Notes under the pieces: generated by a model
Seen by the model: the letters and a program-made list of their open reading frames with translations, nothing else
Database searches by the model: none
What the model was told of the DNA's origin: nothing
Translations under genes and position numbers: made by a program
Shown here: piece after piece, positions 51,982 through 61,768 of the stretch
How positions within the stretch are numbered: position 1 is the stretch's first letter
Layout of the letters: every line of letters begins with the position of its first letter
Assembly (NCBI GenBank): GCA_964434165.1
Contig: CAYSUS010000032.1
Span: 1-64,000, forward strand
Length of the DNA: 64,000 bases
Direction: 5' to 3'
Source of the DNA: CAYSUS01 sp964434165
GTDB taxonomy: Bacteria; Planctomycetota; Planctomycetia; Pirellulales; Thermoguttaceae

Positions 51982-52944
51982 ATGAGGACCTGCCGATCGG
52001 CATGGACGCTGGCTGCGGCCGCGGGCCTGGTCGCGCTGAGCGGGGCCAGTTGCCCCTTCCGTTCGGGCCAGACCGTCGCGCACCATCCCGTGCTCCCGCC
52101 TGCCGCGACGCTCGAGCAGGTGATCGAGGCCGTCAACCGCAACAACGCACAAATCACGTCCTTCTCGACGCCGCAGGCGGAGATCGGCATGCAGGGGATG
52201 CCGGGCGCGCTGAAAGGCCCGATGGCCTTCGAGCGCCCCAAGCGGTTCCGTTTCCGCGGCGGCACGCTGGTCACCGGGCCGGAGATCGACCTGGGCAGCA
52301 ACGATGAGCTGTTCTGGATCTGGGCCCGCCGTGGGCCTCAGCCGGGCGTGTATTTTTGCCGGCACGACCGCTTCGATCACAGTCCCATCCGGCAGATGGT
52401 GCCCATCGAGCCGGACTGGCTCGTCGAGGCCCTCGGGGTGGGCACGTTCGATCCCTCGCTTCCACACCAGGGGCCCTACGCCCTGAAGGACGGCCGCCTC
52501 GAGGTCCGGACGATCCGCGAGACCGAGGCCGGGCCCATGACCAAGGTGACGATCATCGACCCGCAGCACGGATGGATCGTGGGGCAGTACCTGTTCGATC
52601 CGCAGGGCCAGGTGGTGGCCAGTTCGGTGGCGCGGGAGCACCGCGTTGACCCGCTCACGAACCTCTGGATCGCCAGGCGGATCGACGTGCACTGCCCCGC
52701 CGTGCAGTTCGCCCTGCGCATGGACCTGGGCAACGTGCAGATCAACCGGCTGGCCGGCGAGCCGCGCGAGCTGTGGAGCATGCCGCGCTACGAAGACTAT
52801 CCCCTCGTGGACTTAGGCGACCCGAACCTCCAACTCCAGTCCACCGCACCGGCCCACCAGGCCTCGATGCCGCGCGCCGGCCGCCACTACGAACCGCCGC
52901 GGCGAGCGCAATCCCCGGCGGGCTATCGCCGGGCGGGCTACTGA
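51982..52944 (+). CDS. Putative outer-membrane-linked lipoprotein (LolA/LolB-like)
   Basis: 320 residues. A hydrophobic start with ALSGASCPF suggests a lipoprotein signal with Cys about residue 24 (the -3 position is not ideal). The mature part is rich in beta-strands with KGPMAFERPKRFRFRGGTL, LFWIWARRG and KVTIIDPQHGWIVGQYLFD, a half-barrel pattern as in LolA/LolB or DUF4292-type lipoprotein carriers. The last 60 residues are Pro/Ser-rich. ATG at 51982 has AAGGAG six bases upstream. No LolCDE gene is near. Confidence 0.7.
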   Translation: MRTCRSAWTLAAAAGLVALSGASCPFRSGQTVAHHPVLPPAATLEQVIEAVNRNNAQITSFSTPQAEIGMQGMPGALKGPMAFERPKRFRFRGGTLVTGPEIDLGSNDELFWIWARRGPQPGVYFCRHDRFDHSPIRQMVPIEPDWLVEALGVGTFDPSLPHQGPYALKDGRLEVRTIRETEAGPMTKVTIIDPQHGWIVGQYLFDPQGQVVASSVAREHRVDPLTNLWIARRIDVHCPAVQFALRMDLGNVQINRLAGEPRELWSMPRYEDYPLVDLGDPNLQLQSTAPAHQASMPRAGRHYEPPRRAQSPAGYRRAGY

Positions 52945-53044
52945 GCCGGAACGGCTCGGTTTCCGAGGCCCGCCGACGCGACGCGGAGGATTCGCCGAAC
53001 GCTTCCCGGGCCGGCACGGCCCGGCTCGGATTGGCACGAAGACC

Positions 53045-54196
53045 TTAACGGCTCTGGACCGCGGACCCGGTCATGCCGCTTCGTTCCACCAGCTCCCGGA
53101 CCTTGGCCTCGTCGACCTCGATCCCCAAACCCGGCCCGTGCGGCACCCCGGCCCTGCCGTCACGGACTTCAAGCGGCCTGGCGAGCACGTCGGCGGCGAG
53201 GAACTGCGGGCCGTTCAAGGCGGCGGGCCGGGCGAGCCCCATGGCGCCGTAGATGCCCAGCGCGGCGGCCAGCGAGATGTCCGGATCGCACAGCCCCGAG
53301 CCAAGCCACATGAGCCCCTCGGCCTGGAGGACCTCGATCTGCCGCTTGCAGCCGACCAGCCCGCCGGTGCGGGCGGGCTTCATGGCCACGCCGTCGAGCA
53401 TGCCCAGGCGAATGAACTCCACGAGCTCGACCGGGGTGATCACGCCTTCATCCATGAGGATCGGCAGCGCGGCTTGCTTCTTCAGCGCCTGGTACGCGGA
53501 GAGGCGGTGGGGACGGCAGGGCGATTCGAGCACGGCCACGCCCGCCTCGGCCAGCCGGGGCGCGGCCGCAAGGGCGGTCTCGGGCTCGTAGCCTCCGTTG
53601 GCGTCGGCCCACAGAAAACCGTCGGGGGCGAGCCGCCCGACCTCGCGCGCGAGCTGGACGTCGAAGTCCGCATCGGGGGCGACCTTGATGTTGAAATGGC
53701 GGTAGCCCCGCTGGTGCCCCGCCTCGACGACGGCCGCGGTCTCGTCGAGCGTGCGCACGTTGACCGTCCAGCTCAAGGTCACGTGCCCGCTGGCAGGAAG
53801 ACCCCACATGTCGGCCAGGGATTGGCCGGCGAGCCGGCCGGCCAGATCGTGCAAGGCCAGGTCGAGGCCGGCTCGGGCGATCGGCATCCCCAGCGTGAAG
53901 CCCTGGGCCAGGGCCCCGTCCATGGCGCGGTGGGCCGCCTCGACGTCGCGGGCATCGCAGCCGATCAGGGCTGGGGCAAGATAAACCCGCATCGCCGCCA
54001 GGGCCGTCTCGAGCGTCTCCTCGGACCACGTCTCCACGGGCACGCTCTGGCCCCAGCCGACCGTGCCGTCGTCGGCCGTGATCCTGACGAAGACCGCCGC
54101 GCGCCCGTACGCCCCGCGCGGCCCCTCGAAGAACTTGAAGTACGCCGCCGTGGGGTAGCGGGCGGGGAAGAGCTCGATGCGGTCAATGCGGATCAT
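53045..54196 (-). CDS. Mandelate racemase/muconate lactonizing enzyme superfamily protein
   Basis: A cytosolic 383-residue enolase-superfamily enzyme. The capping domain (1-125) is followed by the barrel. The catalytic Lys is K171 (NIKVAP, in which the first Lys of the usual KxK is Asn169). Metal ligands D198 (WADANGGYE), E224 (LESPC) and D249 (LMDEGV) are intact, and the second base is K273 (AMKPARTGG). This is the MLE-subgroup set, so a cycloisomerase, O-succinylbenzoate synthase or dipeptide epimerase is possible. The substrate is not inferable. ATG at 54196 was chosen because the reading beyond it crosses repeats. Single gene. Confidence 0.9.
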   Translation of the reverse strand: MIRIDRIELFPARYPTAAYFKFFEGPRGAYGRAAVFVRITADDGTVGWGQSVPVETWSEETLETALAAMRVYLAPALIGCDARDVEAAHRAMDGALAQGFTLGMPIARAGLDLALHDLAGRLAGQSLADMWGLPASGHVTLSWTVNVRTLDETAAVVEAGHQRGYRHFNIKVAPDADFDVQLAREVGRLAPDGFLWADANGGYEPETALAAAPRLAEAGVAVLESPCRPHRLSAYQALKKQAALPILMDEGVITPVELVEFIRLGMLDGVAMKPARTGGLVGCKRQIEVLQAEGLMWLGSGLCDPDISLAAALGIYGAMGLARPAALNGPQFLAADVLARPLEVRDGRAGVPHGPGLGIEVDEAKVRELVERSGMTGSAVQSR

Positions 54197-54508
54197 GCCT
54201 GGTGGGCTCCCGTGGGCTTCATCCAGGATGCACGCCGAGGCGGGCGAAGGCAACCGGGGGAGAGATCCGAAATGCGAAGCACGGGGCGAGTAACCCGAAG
54301 CACGAAATCCGAAACAAGTCCGAATGAAGGAAGCCTGAATGACGGAAACCCCGACGGCATGGACGTACTGCGGGTGCACGCGCACGCCTGCGGGGGAGGT
54401 TTGAGACATTTGCGCTTCGTGCTTCAACGCCTGAGCTTGTCGCCCCGCGAGGAACGTGAATAATCGAGGAGATCGACTTCCCACCCCAATGCCCCCCCGG
54501 AGGCCCCC
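54197..54508. repeat. Intergenic region with imperfect repeat sequence
   Basis: 312 bases between divergent genes. It holds the phrase GAAGCACGAAATCCGAAACA (54297-54316) and, inverted, TTCGTGCTTC (54416-54425), giving a 10-base inverted repeat. Such A/G-rich GAAGCACGAA-type repeats are frequent between planctomycete genes. I see no gene or clear promoter. Confidence 0.5.
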
Positions 54509-56140
54509 GTGCCCCACGAGCCCCTCAGCGTCCTGGTCTTCGACCTCTTGCTGATCCTCACGGCGGGGCTCCTCTCCGGCATCCTCTGCAAGCGCCTGGG
54601 GCTGTCGATCCTGGCCGGGCACCTGGTGGTGGGCGCGGTGATCGGCCACGGCGGGCTGGGCCTGGTGGCCGGCGAGAAGGAGATCCTCAAGGAGATCGCC
54701 GAGGCCGGCGCCCTCCTGCTGTTGTTCGCCATCGGCATCGAGTTCTCGCTGGGCGAGCTGGTGCGCATGAGCCGCTTCTTCTTCCTCGGCGGGGCCACGC
54801 AGATGGTGCTCGTGGCCGCGCCCGCCGTCGGCGCGTGCCGCCTGGCCGGGCTGGCGTGGAACGAGGCCGTGCTGGTCGGCTCGGCCATGGCCTTCAGCTC
54901 CACGGTGCTCGTGTTCCGCGCCCTGGAGGAGTGGGGGCAGACGGCCTCGCCGCACGGCCGCCGCGCCGTGGGCATCCTCCTATTCCAGGACGCGGCTCTC
55001 GTGCCCTTGATGCTGCTCGTGCCCATGTGGAGCGGCGACGGGCCGACCCCGGGCGCGGGAACCTTTCTCGCCCTGGCCGGCAAGGGCGCGGGATTCGTGG
55101 CGGTCGTGCTCGCCGCGCGGTGGGCGATCGACCGCTGGCTAGTCCCGCTGCTGGCCGGGCTGCGGAGCACGCAGTTGGTGGTGCTTTTCGCCCTGACCGT
55201 GCTGGTCGGCGCGGGGCTGGGCTCGCACGCCATGGGGCTGACGCCCGCTTTGGGGGCGTTCGCCGCCGGGCTGGCCCTGAGCGGCAACCGGTTGACCGCC
55301 CAGATCGACGCCCTGATCCTCCCCTACCGCGAGACGTTCGCCGCCGTGTTCTTCGTGGCGCTGGGAACGCTGATGCGGTTCGACGTGCTGGCCGGTCTGG
55401 CCGGGGCGGCGATCTCACTGGGGCTGCTGGTCGTCGTGCTGGTGCTGAAGACGGCCGCGGCCGCCCTGGCCCTGCGCCTGGTGGGGCTCTCCTGGCGCGG
55501 ATCGCTGGGGATGGGGCTGGGCCTGGCGCAGCTCGGCGAGTTCGCCTTCGTGCTCCTCTCCGCCGGCCTGCGCGGCGGCTCGATCGATGCGGCGACCTAC
55601 AACCTCGTGCTGTTCGTGGCCCTCGGCAGTCTCGTATTCACGCCCATCCTCCTCCGCGTGGGCCTGCGCTTGTGCGGCGACCTGCCCGGCGAGCCGCACG
55701 AGAGGACAGCCAAGGGAAGGATCGCCGGCTCCGTGCCCCACGCCGTGGTGATCGGCCTGGGGCCGATCGGACGCCAGGCCGCCTCGCGCCTGGAGATCGG
55801 GGGCATCGACGTCTGCCTCGTGGACATGAGCCCCGTGAACCTGCACCCCTTCGCCCAGCAGGGTTTTCACACGGTGGCGGGCGACGCCGTTGAGGCCGAC
55901 GTGCTGCGGCGGGCCGGGGCCCCCGACGTGCGCCTGGCCGTGGTCACCGTGCCCGACGACCGCACGGCCGTGCAGATCGTGCGCACGCTGCGGTCGGTCA
56001 ACCCGGACTGCAGGATCCTCGTGCGCTGCCGATACCAGGCCAACGTGGCCAGGGTCCGGCGGGCCGGGGCCGACGCCGTGATCAGCGAGGAAGTCGAGGC
56101 CTCGCAAGCCCTGCTCCAGGTGCTTGACGATATCCGGTGA
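54509..56140 (+). CDS. Kef-type K+/H+ antiporter with TrkA-N domain
   Basis: A 543-residue inner-membrane monovalent cation:proton antiporter. About twelve membrane helices (residues 1-405) include the CPA2 motif LLFAIGIEFSLGELV and ATRE-like LGTLMRFDV. A C-terminal RCK/TrkA-N nucleotide-binding domain (about 410-530, HAVVIGLGPIGRQAASRLE and CLVDMSP) regulates it with NAD(H). GTG at 54509 is the start, opening MPHEPLSV. No ancillary KefF-type subunit was seen. It is followed by palindromic repeat copy 4. Confidence 0.92.
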   Translation: MPHEPLSVLVFDLLLILTAGLLSGILCKRLGLSILAGHLVVGAVIGHGGLGLVAGEKEILKEIAEAGALLLLFAIGIEFSLGELVRMSRFFFLGGATQMVLVAAPAVGACRLAGLAWNEAVLVGSAMAFSSTVLVFRALEEWGQTASPHGRRAVGILLFQDAALVPLMLLVPMWSGDGPTPGAGTFLALAGKGAGFVAVVLAARWAIDRWLVPLLAGLRSTQLVVLFALTVLVGAGLGSHAMGLTPALGAFAAGLALSGNRLTAQIDALILPYRETFAAVFFVALGTLMRFDVLAGLAGAAISLGLLVVVLVLKTAAAALALRLVGLSWRGSLGMGLGLAQLGEFAFVLLSAGLRGGSIDAATYNLVLFVALGSLVFTPILLRVGLRLCGDLPGEPHERTAKGRIAGSVPHAVVIGLGPIGRQAASRLEIGGIDVCLVDMSPVNLHPFAQQGFHTVAGDAVEADVLRRAGAPDVRLAVVTVPDDRTAVQIVRTLRSVNPDCRILVRCRYQANVARVRRAGADAVISEEVEASQALLQVLDDIR

Positions 56141-56152
56141 CGTCGCGACGGG

Positions 56153-56183
56153 GACTTCCGAAGTCGGGGAGACTTCGGAAGTC
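56153..56183. repeat. Dispersed palindromic repeat, copy 4
   Basis: GACTTCCGAAGTC (56153-56165), five-base spacer GGGGA, then GACTTCGGAAGTC (56171-56183). Both arms are perfect. It lies 13 bases past the kef-like stop codon. The spacer is longer than in copies 1-3. Confidence 0.85.
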
Positions 56184-56319
56184 TGGACCGAGTCCTGTCC
56201 AAGGCGACCCCGCCCGACCGCCCCTCTCCCCATCCGGCGTGCCGCGGGCTATCATCCACATCGGGCCAAGACTGCGCTTGGCAACATCGCCGAGTCTCCC
56301 TGATGCCGGTGGGCAAGCC

Positions 56320-56862
56320 ATGATCCGCCTGAGCCTGACGCCCGAGTGCCGTGGACTGCTGATGCAGCTCGGGCTGGCGCCGGAGCTGGCCGAGTCGGCG
56401 GTCCGCAACGCGGACCGGAGGCTGACCGACCGCCGGGCGCGGCGTCTGGTCGCCTGCCAGTGGCTCGCCAGAGACCGGATTCTCCTCGTCGATGGCGAGG
56501 TGGACGAAGGCGGGGACCCGCCCGTGGAGGACCACGCTCCGGTGGCGGAGATCACGGCCGGGCTCGTCCTCGAGCTTCACCCCGATTTGCCGGCCGGCCG
56601 GCTCAACGCGGCCATGGACCTGGAGAGCACGCTGGCCGTGGTGGCCGAGAGCTTCGCCGTGCCGCTGACCTGCGACCCGGACGAGCCGATGAGCACCCTG
56701 TACAGCGGGCCGGGCAGGAAGGAACGCGTCGTCGTCCACAACGGCTGCATCCCGCGTCCCTACTGGCTCCTGGGCACGTTCGACGCCGAGGAGTCGTTCT
56801 GCGAGCTGGTTTGGGCCTTCCGCCCCGATCGGTATCTTGCATGGCGCGCGGAGCAGCGGTAG
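56320..56862 (+). CDS. Conserved hypothetical protein (180 aa)
   Basis: A soluble protein starting MIRLSLTPECRGLLMQLGLA. Its residues mix alpha and beta segments; notable phrases are RRLTDRRARRLVACQWLARD, LELHPDLPAGRLNAAMDLES and GPGRKERVVVHNG. A Cys-containing C-terminal segment (FCELVWAFRPDRYLAW) ends it. No family is recognised and no SD is strong. It stands alone after the antiporter. Confidence 0.6.
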   Translation: MIRLSLTPECRGLLMQLGLAPELAESAVRNADRRLTDRRARRLVACQWLARDRILLVDGEVDEGGDPPVEDHAPVAEITAGLVLELHPDLPAGRLNAAMDLESTLAVVAESFAVPLTCDPDEPMSTLYSGPGRKERVVVHNGCIPRPYWLLGTFDAEESFCELVWAFRPDRYLAWRAEQR

Positions 56863-57018
56863 CGGGACTTGTCCGGCTGCGGCCCCCGACGGCGCGCGAT
56901 TCGGAAGCCACCCACACCGGCTGGGGGTGAGCGCGTCGCATTGAGTTGCGGTTCCGCTCCGCCTATCCTTGTGCGAGAGCCGCGTCCACCGCCTCTTCGC
57001 CCGATCCCCTCGCCCGTA

Positions 57019-58362
<1,344 letters not shown>

Positions 58363-58460
58363 GGGACTGGCACCGTTTGCCGCGCAGCGGCCGCAAGGTG
58401 CTTCGCACGAACCGTGCCTATCCCCCTCCGCACTCCCCAACCCACGAAAGGACCACCTCG

Positions 58461-61400
58461 ATGCGACAACCGATCCGACCTCTCGGCGTGAGTCTGGCAG
58501 TCGTGGTCGCGGCGCTCTGGGTGCCACTGGCAGCTCCGCTGCCCGTGCTCGCCGCGCCACCCACCAAGACGCTCTGGCAGATCGGCCAATCGGATAACGA
58601 CACCCGTGAGCTGGCCCTGGCCCCGGACGGCTTCTCGAACATCGAGGGGGGCGGGTTCTTCGTGGTCGGCCGCTCCGAGGCCAAGAAGGACTGGCCCTAC
58701 GCCCATCCGGGCCCGGCCGACCGTTGGGCGGGCGAGGCCGCCCGCATCTTCCACATCTACTTCGGCCTCGAGGAACAGCCGAAGGGGAGTTGCCGTCTGG
58801 TGATCGACCTGGCCGATACGCACAAGCTGCGTCCTCCGACCCTGAAGATCATCGTCAACGGCAGGTCCTTCGCCCACGCCACGCCGCCGGGCGGAGGCGA
58901 CGCCTCGATCTTCGGCAGCCCGGACAAGGGGCGCGAACACCGCTTCAGCATCGACGTCCAGGCCGGTCTGCTCCGCGCGGGGCTCAACGAGATTCGGATC
59001 GTCAACGCGGCCAAGAGCTGGTTCCTTTACGACGCGGTCGGCTTCGAGGCCCCGCCCACTGCCGAGCTCGCGCCGGCCGAAGGCACGCTGGTCCGCCAGG
59101 TCCGGCTCGATCCCTGGCTCGTGCGCTCCGGCGGCAAGCCGTGGCACGAGGTGGCCGTGACGCTGGTCCGCGTGGGCGGGCCCGGCGAGGTGGTCCTCGA
59201 TATGCCCGGCGCAAAGCCGGTGCGAAAGCGGGTCGTGCCGGGCGAGCAGGAGGTGCGCGTGTTGCGCCCGCCGGTCGAGGCCGAGACCGCGGTCGACGTT
59301 TCGATCCGCGAGGGCGAGCGGGTGATCGATACGCGCAAGCTGGTCCTGCGCCCGTCGCGCGAGCGCCAGCCGGTCGATTGGGTCGATTGCATGCTGGGCA
59401 CGGCCAACTCCCGCTGGATGCTCTATCCCGGTCCCTCCATGCCCTTCAGCCTCGTGAAGCTCAGCCCGGACAACGAGGACCATCCCAAGACCTGGTACAA
59501 GGGAGGGCACGACTACACGATCGAGAACATCGCCGGATTCAGCCACATCCATAGCTGGACCCTGGGCGGTCTGCTGACCGTGCCCACCACCGGACCGCTG
59601 GCAACGAAGCCCGGCCCTCAGAACGAGCCCGACAAGGGCTATCGCTCGCGCTACCGCCACGCGACCGAAGAGGCCTCGCCGGGCTACTATGCCGTCACGC
59701 TCGACGATTACGGGGTGTGCGCCGAGCTGACCAGCACCATGCGCTGCGGCGTGCAGCGCTACACGTTCCCCAAGGCGGACGAGGCCCGGGTGCTGTTCGA
59801 CCTGGCGATCCCTACGGAGTACTACGTGGACGTGCTCGGGGCCGAGGTCCGTCAGAAGAGCGCGACCGAGATCGAGGGCTTCTGCACGCAGCGGTGCCGC
59901 TACTACAGCGGCGGGGCCGACGTGTACACTGTGCACTTCGCGGCCGAGCTGAGCAAGCCGATGGCCGAGTTCGGCGGCTGGATCGACGACCGGGTCATCC
60001 GCGGCCAGAAGCGGATCGCCTGCGGCGGCGACGACCCGAACGTGGACATCGGGGCCTTCGCCGAGCTCTCGACCAGCGAGGGCGAGCAGGTGATCCTGCG
60101 CACGGGCATCTCCCTGGTCAGCGTCGAGCAGGCCTGGCTGAACCTCAAGACCGAGATGAAGCCCTTCGAAGGGGACTTCGACAAGGTCCGTCGGCATGCC
60201 CGAGAGACGTGGAACGACCTGCTCGGCAAGATCCGGATCGAGGGCGGCACCGCGGCCGAGCGGACCAAGTTCTACACGAACTTCTACCGATCGTACTGCG
60301 CCCGCACCACGTTCAGCGACGTCAACGGCAAGTACGTCGACATGTACGAGCGCGTGCAGCAGCTCGAGAACCCCGACGACGCGGTGCTCGGCTGCGACGC
60401 CTTCTGGAACACGTTCTGGAACCTGAACCAGCTGTGGATCCTGGTCACGCCCGACGTGGCCAGCCAGTGGGTCCGCTCTCTGTTGGAGATCGACCGCGTG
60501 GGCGGATGGCTGCCCAAGGGCCCGGCGGGCGTGGAATACACCAGCATCATGGTGGCCTCGCACGAGATCGCGCTGATCGTGGCGGCGTATCAGCACGGCA
60601 TCCGCGACTTCGACGTGGATCACGCCTGGCGCGCGATCCAGCACATCCAGACCACGCCCGACCAGAAGCACGAGGGCGGCGGCGAGGTGGGCAACGAGAA
60701 GCTGGCCGACTACATGAAGCACGGCTTCATGCCGGTCGAGGCCGGACCCGTGAGCAACACCCTGGAGTTCGCCTACGACGACTGGTGCGCCGCCCAACTG
60801 GCCAGGGCCCTGGGCAAGGAGGACGACTACCGCTACTTCATGAAGCGCGCGGAGAACTGGCGCAACGTCTTCGATCCCCGGACGGGCTACGCCCGGCCCA
60901 GGCACCGCGACGGGCGGTGGCTCGACCCCTTCGACCCCTTCCACCACAAGCACTACGTCGAGGGCAACGCCTGGCAGTACACCTGGTTCGTGCCGCACGA
61001 CGTGCCGGCCCTGGTCGAGGTCCTGGGGCGCGAGGAATTCAACCGCCGCCTGGAAGAGGGCTTCGAGAAGGCCCGGCCGCGGTTCGTCAGCCGCTACGTC
61101 AACCACGGCAACCAGCCCAACATGCAGGCGGCCTGGCTGTTCAACTTCTCGGGCAAGCCGTGGCTGACGCAGTATTGGGTCCGCCGCATCCTCGATACGT
61201 ACTACGGTCTAGGCCCGGTGGACGGCTACCCGGGCGACGAGGACCAGGGGCAGATGGGCGCGTGGTACGTGATGAGCGCGATGGGCCTGTTCCAGATGGA
61301 CGGCGGCTGCGCGGTCGAGCCCGGCTACTCGCTGGCCTCGCCGCTGTTCGACCGCATCGCGATCCGGCTCGACCCGGAGTATTTCCCGGGCCGCGAGCTG

Positions 61401-61571
61401 GTCATCGAGACCGTGAACAACGCGCCGGAGAACTGCTACGTCCAGTCGGTCCGCTTCAACGGCAAGCCGATCACCCGGCCGTGGATCGCCGCGAAGGACC
61501 TCCTCGGCGGCGGCAGGCTGGTAATCGAGCTGGGACCCGAGCCCAACCACGAGTGGGGCACAGAAGAATAG
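58461..61571 (+). CDS. Secreted GH92-family alpha-mannosidase
   Basis: 1,036 residues with a signal peptide (about 1-31, ending VLAAPP). Residues 35-195 look like a beta-sandwich accessory domain with LWQIGQSDNDTRELALAP, reminiscent of the last domain of PL4 rhamnogalacturonan lyases. The GH92 part starts near 325: MLGTANSRWMLYPGPSMPFS, SHIHSWTLGG, SNTLEFAYDDWCAAQLA, and the late motif DGYPGDEDQGQMGAWYVMSA with catalytic acidic residues. GH92 enzymes are calcium-dependent exo-alpha-mannosidases acting on N-glycans or mannan. GAAAGGA precedes ATG 58461. It lies between the POT transporter and the beta-helix gene. Confidence 0.92.
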   Translation: MRQPIRPLGVSLAVVVAALWVPLAAPLPVLAAPPTKTLWQIGQSDNDTRELALAPDGFSNIEGGGFFVVGRSEAKKDWPYAHPGPADRWAGEAARIFHIYFGLEEQPKGSCRLVIDLADTHKLRPPTLKIIVNGRSFAHATPPGGGDASIFGSPDKGREHRFSIDVQAGLLRAGLNEIRIVNAAKSWFLYDAVGFEAPPTAELAPAEGTLVRQVRLDPWLVRSGGKPWHEVAVTLVRVGGPGEVVLDMPGAKPVRKRVVPGEQEVRVLRPPVEAETAVDVSIREGERVIDTRKLVLRPSRERQPVDWVDCMLGTANSRWMLYPGPSMPFSLVKLSPDNEDHPKTWYKGGHDYTIENIAGFSHIHSWTLGGLLTVPTTGPLATKPGPQNEPDKGYRSRYRHATEEASPGYYAVTLDDYGVCAELTSTMRCGVQRYTFPKADEARVLFDLAIPTEYYVDVLGAEVRQKSATEIEGFCTQRCRYYSGGADVYTVHFAAELSKPMAEFGGWIDDRVIRGQKRIACGGDDPNVDIGAFAELSTSEGEQVILRTGISLVSVEQAWLNLKTEMKPFEGDFDKVRRHARETWNDLLGKIRIEGGTAAERTKFYTNFYRSYCARTTFSDVNGKYVDMYERVQQLENPDDAVLGCDAFWNTFWNLNQLWILVTPDVASQWVRSLLEIDRVGGWLPKGPAGVEYTSIMVASHEIALIVAAYQHGIRDFDVDHAWRAIQHIQTTPDQKHEGGGEVGNEKLADYMKHGFMPVEAGPVSNTLEFAYDDWCAAQLARALGKEDDYRYFMKRAENWRNVFDPRTGYARPRHRDGRWLDPFDPFHHKHYVEGNAWQYTWFVPHDVPALVEVLGREEFNRRLEEGFEKARPRFVSRYVNHGNQPNMQAAWLFNFSGKPWLTQYWVRRILDTYYGLGPVDGYPGDEDQGQMGAWYVMSAMGLFQMDGGCAVEPGYSLASPLFDRIAIRLDPEYFPGRELVIETVNNAPENCYVQSVRFNGKPITRPWIAAKDLLGGGRLVIELGPEPNHEWGTEE

Positions 61572-61646
61572 CACTTCGGCACCCGCTCGCCTCTCTCGGC
61601 TGGCTCGAAGGCCCAGCCACGATCAGGCCGGGGCAGATCGCCCGTC

Positions 61647-61768
61647 AAAGCCCGAAGCGTTGGCGAGGGGGAGCCACCATCCGAGGCATCCCTCGCTCAC
61701 GCGTCGCAGCTGCGATTGGTGGCGTCGCCTTGAGGTTCTTGACGTCCCTCGCTTACGCTTCGGGCTTT
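61647..61768. repeat. Convergent intergenic inverted repeat
   Basis: AAAGCCCGAAGCGTTGGCG... (61647-61669) and its near complement (61746-61768) form a 23-base inverted repeat with two mismatches; a third partial copy, CCCTCGCTCACGCGTCG, lies at about 61690-61706. It sits between the stop codons of the convergent GH92 and beta-helix genes and may act as terminator. CCCGAAGCG-AAGCGAGGG repeats of this kind are common in planctomycete intergenic regions. Confidence 0.7.

Noticed and set aside
54197..54955. N-terminal extension of the enolase-superfamily gene to 54955
   Set aside because: The extension crosses the intergenic repeat and the start of the Kef gene; the family N-terminus is at MIRIDRIEL (54196).
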